Assembly: GCA_004335635.1 (NCBI GenBank)
Contig: QAXH01001710.1
Coordinates: 1 to 15,093 of the forward strand
Reading direction: 5' to 3'
DNA: 15,093 bases
From: Chloromonas sp. AAM2
Taxonomy: Eukaryota > Chlorophyta > Chlorophyceae > Chlamydomonadales > Chlamydomonadaceae
The notes below the pieces were generated by a model. The model was given only the letters and a program-made list of their open reading frames with translations. It had not been told where the DNA came from and did not search any database. Below, piece by piece: positions 1-8,000 of the stretch. Made by a program: the position numbers and the translations under genes. How positions within the stretch are numbered: position 1 is the stretch's first letter; every line of letters starts with the position of its first letter.

Positions 1-219
1 GCCCTATGTCCGACACCCTCGCCCCGTGTGCCCTATGTCCGACACCCTCGCCCCGTGTGCCCTGTGTCCGACACCCTCGCCCCGTGTGCCCTATGTCCGA
101 CACCCTCGCCCCGTGTGCCCTATGTCCGACACCCTCGCCCCATCTATGTCGTCACCCCGTCTATGTCTGACCTTAGTCATCGTCACCCCGTCTATGTCTG
201 ACACCCTCGCCCCGTGTCC
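1..219. repeat. 29-bp-period minisatellite (GC-rich, degenerate)
   Basis: Tandem direct repeats with a 29-base period start at about 1, 30, 59, 88 and 117. The core is CTATGTCCGACACCCTCGCC followed by CCGTGTG. From about 146 the copies degrade into shorter variants carrying CATCTATGTC and GTCACCCCGTCTATGTCTGA, and the pattern fades near 219. The array runs off the left edge. It lies in the intron after the last visible exon of the WD40 gene. The period is not a multiple of three and there are no unique spacers, so it is neither coding nor CRISPR. Confidence 0.9.
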
Positions 220-376
220 TGCAAGCCCGACACAAGCTGCTCACCTGACTCTGCTGGGCAGCCCACACACGTCGCTATTGATATCGTTGCATTTGACCTT
301 GACATTGCACTTCATGTGACGCTGGGCCTTGGCACCCAGAGTTCAGCCCAAGGCTGTTCAGCATTATCCCACGTAC

Positions 377-2259
377 CTTGGATCTGGAAAACGGGGTTGA
401 AAGCCTCAGTGACTGCTGTGCTTGTGTTGTACGCTCGCAGGCCGCCGTCCACATGCAGCACCATGAGCACAGGCACACCGGGCAGCAGGGCCAGGCCCAC
501 TATGGACCGGGCGGGCTCGAGCTTCATCTTGGCGCCCCATGTGCCCTCCTGCATGCCAACAAGGCCGCAAGTTGAATCTCATCATGCCATGGATGCGCAA
601 GCATACACAGGCCCTCAGCCCAACAGCACAAGCATTCTCAACCCGCCCACCTCAGCAGATAAACAACATTTGAAATAACGAAGTAAAGAAAACTAACAAG
701 GGCAACACAGGTACCGGTTTCCGCGAGCCAAACAAGCATTGATGTAAGACCCGTAGCTTGCAGCAGAATGCTTGTCCCAGCCATGCAGCACACACAGTGC
801 CAAGCCTGGCGCAGAACCTAGAGCCACCAGCACTACCAGACCCCTTGTTTTGTAATCCCTGTCTACCTTGGTCCTTGCCGGCCTTCCCTTCGCGTCCAGC
901 ACATCCCCGGGTGTGAGGGTGGCCCGCCGGACCGCCTCCTTGCCGTACTTGCAGTAGTACAGGGCAGCACGTGCACCCTGCAGGTGAGTGCCCAAGTCGC
1001 ATTGCAAGTGGGACTGTAAGGAAACCATTGCCACAAGGGCTCGTGAACCATCAACGCATGTGCATGCCACACACCAGAACTAGGATTGCAGAACACACAA
1101 GCAAATGTGGAAACGCTTGCATCGTCCAGGGGAGTTGGATGACATCCGAGTTGACGTCATGCAAACATCTCTACCTACCGGCCCTGTCCGGCACATGAAA
1201 CGTTATCAGGGTCATGAATCGGTATCGTGGCCTCAGATGCATGGGATTCCACATTTCCTTGGAAAGCAGGCACAGCCCCTGAGGCTTGAGGGTTTCATCC
1301 TTTGGCTGAGAGTGGTAACAGCACGCACCCCTCCAACTGCCAGCAGACATTCGTCCAGCGGTTTGTCCACCTTGTCGCGCTTGGGCACGATCATGTGCAC
1401 ACGATTCGTGGCCATAGACCAGCCATAGACCACCCACTCCTGTGTGAGAGCGAGCGACACGGCCAACTCACTCGGTTACTGCTCGGCAGCTGGTCAACTG
1501 TGCCAAGCATTCATGTTCAGATCAAAAGTCAATCCCCTTCGCAGGTCTAAATTGCTGCAAGTGGCATTTTAGGGGCAATTTTGCTCTTGTGTGACGAAAG
1601 CAAGAAATGGTTTGTAGAAAATGGCACAGGGTATTGGTCTTGTGACGGTTTCAGAAAGCTGGTCTGAATGATCTTCTTGCGACCGACCTGCATGACCATC
1701 ACCAGGACCACACCATCGGGCGAGAAAGCCATCTCGCAGATTGTGCCCCGCATGTCCAGACGGCTCACACGGGTTGATGTGACGAGATCGTAGACTGCCA
1801 GTGATGTGCCAGCAGCCTACATGCAATCACAGAACATGCAGTGTCCTTGAGCCAAAGCTTTTAGTGCTTGTTTTTGGTCCTTGAGCATTCACTGCAACTG
1901 AAGTGGGTATTTGTCAAGGAACGCTGATTACAGAGCGTACATTGCACTGGACCAGGCTGGAGCTCATGGAGTACCTTTTGAGTTCCTGCTACGTGCTATG
2001 CTTACCACGGCCAGCAGTGGCTTGCTGGGATGCAAGCAAATGCTGTGCGCGTATTGGCTGGGCGATAGCGATGCCATGGGCGTCTGCAGGGCGTTTGCAC
2101 AGGGTTGAGTGCATGGGGACGGGCAGCTTCATGCTAGATCCGATACAGGACGAATTTGGCCAAACACCATCGCGATGGCCTTACCGTAAACGCGTCTGTG
2201 ACATCGGCAGGTTGGCAGGCCTGCAGGCGCAGGCCTGCGTCCATCGCGTATCCGTTCAT
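377..2259 (-). CDS. WD40/beta-propeller protein, TSET-complex TTRAY1/TWD40-1-like (5' part, 3' end off window)
   Basis: Six exons on the minus strand: 2259-2185, 2083-2006, 1816-1688, 1439-1329, 977-867, 548-377. Every junction has GT-AG ends (donors GTAAGG, GTAAGC, GTCGGT, GTGCGT, GTAGAC, GTACGT). The first five introns are phase 0 and the last exon ends in phase 1. The joined frame is open for 225 residues. Residues 35-94 form a WD40-like blade: HSICLHPSKPLLAVAAG, then LAVYDLVTSTRV, then ICEMAFSPDG. Residues 180-215 give a second: IVGLALLPGVPVLMVLHVDG followed by LRAYN. The order and the IV-LA-P-PVL-LRAYN pattern agree with my memory of plant TWD40-1 (TTRAY1), a beta-propeller subunit of the TSET/TPLATE complex, which acts in clathrin-mediated endocytosis at the plasma membrane. 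The start is the first in-frame ATG (2259); its leader LRLQA also resembles that family's beginning. Another coat-type propeller is the main alternative. Confidence 0.68.
549..866 (-). other. Intron 5 of the WD40 gene
   Basis: This 318-bp intron separates the exons at 977-867 and 548-377. Its donor is AAG|GTAGAC and its acceptor GGCATGCAG. Both flanks are phase 0. Short ORFs on either strand here have no recognisable content, and I see no nested gene. Confidence 0.6.
978..1328 (-). other. Intron 4 of the WD40 gene
   Basis: This 351-bp phase-0 intron has donor GTGCGT after GGAGGG and acceptor CTCACCTGCAG. No repeat or ORF of note was found in it. Confidence 0.6.
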
Positions 2260-3181
2260 CGGAAGTTGGGTGATCACCCGATTGATTGCATTGGATCGCT
2301 GCAAGTCTGTCAAGGCTTCTTTCTTTCGCGCACAAGGCTGATCAGGCGCAACCTTGCACGATGCGGGGATTCCAGTGCAAGGTGGGAGAAGGTTGGCACG
2401 TGGCCGATGAACACCGAACCTTGGACGGGCTGTTGTGCTGATTTCAGCCTTTTGAAGCTTGTCCAAGCTGTTCTGGATAGTGTTTGTGGTGTAGCATGAC
2501 GTTCAGGTTTGAATACAGTGTGCATTCATCTGCATGTGAGCCAGTTGAACAACGCGAGGGCGTGAGGGTTACTGACGTAGCAAGTCCTCTGAGCAATGAT
2601 GACAGTTGAAATGTTATAGCAGCCACAGCGGTAAGATCCTCAGCGGCTTGGAGATGTCATGGACTCTCATAAGCAATCCACGTCAAGGGTCAGCACCTGG
2701 AACGTGCAGGGTAAAATGACATTTCCTATTTCCGATTATCCCAGCATTGGGTACTTGCAGGACACAGATCTACATCACTCACACACACGCACACACGCTC
2801 CTGCTGTCCTGCCACCAGGTTGCCCGCCAGCTGACGGGATACTGACACATGCAAGCCATGTCATCGTTTGCAACACACCGGTGGGAACTGCGCACACTGC
2901 AGTAGACAAGCAGATGGACACACAGCACTGACAAGTACTGTTGCAACACACCTGAACAAACTGAAAAGGCATGCCTGCCAATCACGAGGACCTTCAACAC
3001 CTGCCCAAAAAGAAGGAACAGGCAGGAGCACACCACCTGACCTAGGGATGATGGCAAACTTGGGCGATTCCCAAGCCGCTCATTCGGCATGTATGGATTA
3101 ACGTTGCAGAGGCGTAACATGCAAGCAAGCACGCTGCACACCAGATACTGACTGCTGTGATGCTGCATGAACCGCGGCGTA
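2260..3181. other. 5' flank of the WD40 gene, no gene recognised
   Basis: This stretch lies upstream of the proposed ATG at 2259. The frame of the first exon stays open upstream to about 2466 but holds no ATG, so it is read as 5' UTR or an unresolved upstream exon. A short CA-rich run lies at about 2775-2800. No convincing TATA box, repeat or gene was seen. Long ORFs on either strand here lack protein-like features. Confidence 0.4.
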
Positions 3182-3471
3182 TCATTGGCCAGCGCATTCC
3201 ACCAGGGTAACGCATCTACTCAAGTCAGCAACAGGACCACCATCATGACCATACACCTGCTGGTACACCACCCAGGCCTGCCCCTGCTGCACAAGACGCA
3301 GCATGGTTACAGGCACCTGAACCTCCTGTACTGCAACTGCTGCAGCACAGGTCACCCCACTGCCACACCACTTGCACCTCACAGCAAATGCTTCAGGCAG
3401 CAAGTACAACGACTCTGCTTTCACAGGCAGATTGTGACCAAGACCACCAAGCGATGTGTTGAAACCGGCGC
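3182..3471 (-). CDS. Possible coding exon, unidentified
   Basis: A minus-strand frame is open from an acceptor-like CCCTGCTCAG (exon edge 3471) to TGA at 3184-3182, about 96 residues. It looks coding by composition, with many codons starting with G and segments such as PVTMLRLVQQGQAWVVYQQV and ESLYLLPEAFAVRCKWCGSG. I recognise no family. It lies downstream of the stop of the unidentified gene at 3596 and upstream of the WD40 gene, so it could be a separate small gene, a 3' UTR, or chance. A TGTAA motif (a common algal poly(A) signal) lies inside it at 3310-3306 on the minus strand, which favours the 3' UTR reading. Confidence 0.22.
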
Positions 3472-3595
3472 CTGAGCAGGGTGACGTTCTTGAGGATGAT
3501 GTATACAGTGACATGCCCTATTTCCGACTGGCCCAAGATCCGATCAGTGTTCAGGGTTGCGGTTGTAAGGGGACTCACACCCCATGACGGCTCTC

Positions 3596-4326
3596 TTAAC
3601 CGCCAGCATTGTCCTCTATTGCAGCGTCCATTGCCGCACCCTGGGCAATGGCCTCCAGCTCCTCTAGCTCCTCAGCTGCGCCACGCCTGCGCGAGGACCG
3701 TATCTAACTACGACTTCCAGCACATGGCAAATTTGTGACGCAGGCTGACGTCAGCTGGATCAGAATGGACCAGCGCCATGCATGGGGCAGGTTACTGCGT
3801 GAGGCATTAGCCAGGGCTTGAATGATAGCTGCTGGAGTGCCATCGCCCTTGCTTGGAGTGCCGGTAGATGTTGGTCTCTCCTACAGTGTTGACCCTATTC
3901 TTGGCTGTTGCAGGAAGTGGACCGCGTGCTGGGCTGAGCCATGCCAGCACAACCACCACACCATGCCGGCACATTACGGAGCGCATCGTCCGAGCCTGCT
4001 GGCAACAAGTTCTGCTAGCGGTTAACTCGGAGATGGGTTCTCGGGTGTGACCTACATTAGGCGGCATGTGTCTAGTGCCCAATGAAGCGCTGCGGCCGTC
4101 TCAGTCGGGGTGTGTAGGGGGGTGGAGGGCTTGGCTACCTCCCCAAGGAGGCGGGCGGCCGAAGGACTGTCTCGTAACTCGTAACTCGTCTGCCCAAGGC
4201 AAGGGAGTAACAATTGAAGAAGCACAAGTTCGCACGAGGGCCACATAAATGTTCCAAAAACCAAGCTGTTCAATCAAGCAACTTGAAGTTGCACTCCACC
4301 TGATTATCAAACAAGAGTCTGGACAA
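3596..4326 (-). CDS. C-terminal exons of an unidentified helical protein
   Basis: Proposed exons on the minus strand: 4326-4300 (weak, 27 nt), 4189-4056, 3880-3796, 3703-3596 with TAA at 3598-3596. Donors are GTGGAG, GTAGGT and GTAACC. Acceptors are TTGGGCAG, ACACTGTAG and TAGTTAG. The phases match (0, 2, 0). The encoded end looks like a soluble helical protein: a Pro/Thr stretch (KPSTPLHTPTETAAALHWAL), then helix-like RDQHLPALQARAMALQQL, then the acidic tail EELEELEAIAQGAAMDAAIE. I recognise no family. Upstream exons should lie between 4327 and 5070 but were not resolved, so the gene is 5'-incomplete here. An alternative splice joins a longer second exon to 3690 through GTCCAT and GCGCAG in another frame, so exon edges are uncertain. 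Confidence 0.38.
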
Positions 4327-4975
4327 CTAAACAACTTATTTCTGTTGACGAGTGTGCTGTGCTCTACAAACAGTACTGCAGCGAATTGTTAGTGGGTAAG
4401 TGGCACTTGGCGAGTCGTATGCACTGCCAAGTAACGTGTTGCAAGTTACGTGTTGTCTTGTACGTGCGATCGTGCTGCCTTAAAGACTACGTGCTATGTC
4501 CTTTATTGACAGAGCTATCCATCATGTTCGTGGTCATAAGCAGCAATGTCTACAACCAGCCATGTCCATGAGCATTGTCTGCGGTATGGTCCTGGAAGCT
4601 CCCCACAATTTAAGGACAAGCGCCTGGTACAAAATAGACTGCTTTACTGTACTGTACACAACAAGCAGGATGATAAGAGTTCTATGTACAACGTCAGAAT
4701 GTCGATTGGATTGGTTGCAAACTAGAGGAGCTCCTGTGGGTCGACCTTTAGTGCCATCGGATCGGGGTGCCTTGCAGCGCATGGCCTGGAAAAGCAACCA
4801 CCGTGGACAATGGTGTAGACGAGAAAAGAATGGGCGCAGCGGCGAATGGACGCAACTGTTTGTGCCGCACGCTGGGCTGTCGCTACTGGCTATTCATCGC
4901 AAGTGGGCCAGAAGAAGAGTAGCGCAGTGGGAGTGGATACGGCTCATCAAGACTGAGCTATCGCTCCAGATTTGG
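4327..4975. other. Spacer: 3' region of the DOMON-b561 gene / upstream part of the unidentified gene
   Basis: No gene could be assigned. A plus-strand ORF (4496-4987) and a minus-strand ORF (about 4797-4534) overlap here, and neither has recognisable domains. Short direct repeats of the type AAGTTACGTGTTG / AAGTAACGTGTTG occur near 4428-4455. No TGTAA poly(A) motif is present on the minus strand downstream of the stop at 5071 within this spacer. Confidence 0.35.
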
Positions 4976-5076
4976 TACTTGACTTGATTATAGGACTGGG
5001 CTAGTCGGGGGAAAATAGGACTGGGCTAGTCTACTTGACTTGAAAATAGCCCAGTTCAGATAGGACGGGGCTAGTC
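4976..5076. repeat. Short repeat cluster spanning the stop codon of the DOMON-b561 gene
   Basis: AGGACTGGGCTAGTC occurs at 4992-5006 and 5017-5031, with a one-mismatch copy at 5062-5076. TACTTGACTTGA occurs at 4976-4987 and 5032-5043. ACTGGGCTA (5020-5028) and TAGCCCAGT (5047-5055) form a perfect 9-bp inverted repeat with an 18-nt loop. The TAG stop of the upstream gene (5073-5071, minus strand) lies inside the third repeat copy. Confidence 0.85.
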
Positions 5077-8000
5077 GTCGCTGGCCTCGCTGATCTCATG
5101 CGTCACTCCCCAATCGGTCAGCGGCGGAAAGCGGTAAGGCCGTGTTGAGTCCGTTCGAGAAGGCTTGGCGCTTCCTGACGACCTGCTGGTCAGGGAGATT
5201 GTTTTGCTCAGCCCACTGCGGCGCTCTGTCAGTTGGTGGGCTAAGGACTGTGTGAATTCGGCCGATGCTTCTGAATGCGATGGTGGCACGTGGCTTTGCC
5301 GACTCGAGAAGACAGCCGACTGGCTGCCGATGGATTGGATGCCACTGGCTCGAGCGCGTTGTGACGGTGCAGGTGCACTGCTGCGCTCAGCTCCGACACG
5401 CCAGTCCCCAGAAACCCCTTCCACGCGCTCTTGCCAGGCAATAGGCGTTGTCTGGGCAATGCGGACAGGCGATTGTGGCTGAACGTCGAGACGAGTTTTG
5501 TTTTCCGCTGCTGCCGCTGCTCCCATTGTCGCGTTAAGCGACGCATGCCGTTGCAGAATACAGGTCGGATTGCCTGCTGGGCTGCTGATGGCCATGCTGG
5601 AATCAGTGATCTCAGCTCCGCTACCTACCCTTGCCATCAAGGCTTGCGCTTTTGGTGATGTGCATGGGCTGAAGGTAGGTTTGATGTCACCAGAATGCTC
5701 GCCGTCTGTCAAGACCAGGCGTCCGATAGGAGCCAGGCTTCTGGATTTCCTGAGCATAGGACCAACCGGTTGCACCAGTGGCGGCAAGGTCTGTTTAACT
5801 GCTGGGGGCAGGGCTGCTGGATTGAGCGGCCAGCTAGAATCGCGACCAGAACCAGGTTGCTCGACCAGCACCTCAATATCTACAGGTACAATGGAAGTAG
5901 CATTCACGCTTGGGGATGGCCTGGAAGTACGGCTGAAAATAGTACCCAGATCTGCATCCTGCATGACCCGGATGTCCAAGTGTGGTGCCAGTCGGGCTGA
6001 ACCAGACAAGGGCAGCAGCTTGGCTGGGGGCAGCCGCTTTAGGGCTTCACCGCTAGCACGATCATCGTCTGCCCCTGTCGCTGCCATTGCAGCATGACCT
6101 GATGTCGTGTGCTGCCATTGTCTAGCCTCGTTCCCCGGATCCGGTACCAACGGACTGGATATGATTGCACCGGAATGGAGCACGTTGTACGGTTCAGCGC
6201 TGCCAGTCGCACCTGCGCCGTCCTTGGCACTTGTGCTGTCGCTTTCACTCGACCGCTGCAGCTTAACGTCTGGCAGCTGGCCAGGCACAGTAGGCCGATC
6301 CACGTACTGAAGCCTCAAACCATCACTGCCGCTGGCACTAACCGGCTCACGCCCATTCTCAACCGCTGTAACGTCATGAAAACCGCCTGTGTCGGTTATC
6401 ATCCGGTTCTGTTGTTCGTTTCTTGCCCCCCAGGTGGAGCGTCTGGGGCTGCCAAATTGCATCCTGAGAACAAAATCTGTTAGCACAGACAAAAGCGCCA
6501 GGCCTGCAAAAGGCGCAATGACAGTCCATGCTGCCAGTTGTCGGTTTTGAAGCGGTGCGGTGATGACCAAGGTGGAGGTCAGGGCACCATACGCCCAGGC
6601 CATCATAATAACCCAACGACCCAGCATCTGGTGTACGTTGAGCTGCAGCACCTGTCCACTGGTTGGCTGATGCAGGCCGAACATGGGGGTGATAGCCTGC
6701 ATGGCAGGCGGGCAAGCATGACACTGATGCTTGAAGCGACAAGTGTGTCTTCTTGTCATGCCCTGCTGCTCAATGAAGATATCAAGGTCAGGTGCAGGCT
6801 CTGGCTTGTGCAGCTCATCTAAGAACATCTGAGGCTCGCAGGCAGACCTCAAGTGATGATAAACAGCGGATGGCATGTCAACGTCCGTCGCGGCGTCCCC
6901 ATCTTACGACCAACCTTTCTGCCTACATGCCTGGCGACTCACCTGCACCACCAGCAGTGCCAGCACGATCCATCCCAGCGCTCGCCACACGGCAAGCAGC
7001 GCACCGCTGGCCTCAACGTCCGGCTGCCTGCCAACCCATTGCACCGCTAACACCAGCGCCACTACGTAGCACGCAAAGCCCAGGACGTTCAGGGCCAAGT
7101 GCACCCGGAGCCAGCGAGGCATCTTGGTCACATTGCAGTGTCTGAAGGCCACACTGGGACGTTTCGAGGCTGGAAAGAAGGAAGTAATGGTATCAGTCTG
7201 TTCTGTGGCGTGCGGCAGGCCTTGTGGCTTCTTGGACCGCCACGTGTTTCCCAGTAGGCCAGACAGGTTGAGTTTGGCTACTAGCAATGGGGAAGCTCGA
7301 GAGGTACGCTGGGAGGCCGACGAGATGACGGATGGGCGCTCCACGGTGCTGTGATTACCAGTCACGACTGGGCCTGCACTGCTGCGGAAACTCCCGCCAA
7401 CCCCTGCCGCATCCCCTGCGCCACCCACCATCTCACTGCTGCTGCCTGCAGCAACCCAAGGTCCCACTGCCACAGCCGACCGAGTTCTTGCGGCCTTGAC
7501 ACCGCTGTTCAAGGCGTCAGGCGCTGATCCAATGTGAAAACTGCCGTCGGCCATCTCAATATCCTCAAACGTTCCGTTCTCTGTACCTTCTGCCACGGGC
7601 ACGCTCCCGTTTTGCTTCCGCTTGGATTCACAGCGGTCTAGCTTGGGTTCAGTGCTTGGATTGACTTGTCTGGCTGGGATGACCAACTCGCCGGTCTGGG
7701 ACATGCCACCAGGCGGGGGATCAGTGACGTCTAGCTGCGTGTCTGCCTGGTACTGGTGTTGGTCCTGGTGGGTGCCCGAGTTGGGGTCGAGGCTGGAGAT
7801 TGGGGGGTTGAAGAACACGTGCCTGTGACAGCCGACGTTTGAAACACACCACGTGAGCCACTTGGCACTGCACAGCCTAAACACCCACCTGTTAACGTTT
7901 TCATGTTTCACAACTGCTGGTTGGGCCACGCAAACAAGGTGATGACGAGCCTGGAGGCTGCAGGTTGAACAAGACCATCAGCCATCTGAGCCACCACATA

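Noticed and set aside
1..145. CRISPR-like array of 29-bp repeats
   Set aside because: The copies are contiguous with no unique spacers, and the context is eukaryotic.
214..678. 154-codon plus-strand ORF
   Set aside because: Antisense shadow of the WD40 exon at 377-548, with low-complexity content from the minisatellite side.
1903..2499. 198-codon plus-strand ORF
   Set aside because: It is antisense to the WD40 exons 1-2, which have good splice sites and protein-like content. The plus-strand product has no recognisable features.
4496..4987. 163-codon plus-strand ORF
   Set aside because: No recognisable domain, no splice or start context, and it runs into the repeat cluster at 4976. Treated as chance.
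6904..7929. Treating 7929-6904 as one intact exon or single-exon gene
   Set aside because: Its apparent start is a GTG, a 66-bp intron with good splice sites lies inside, and the frame continues through donor GTGAGT into the next exon.
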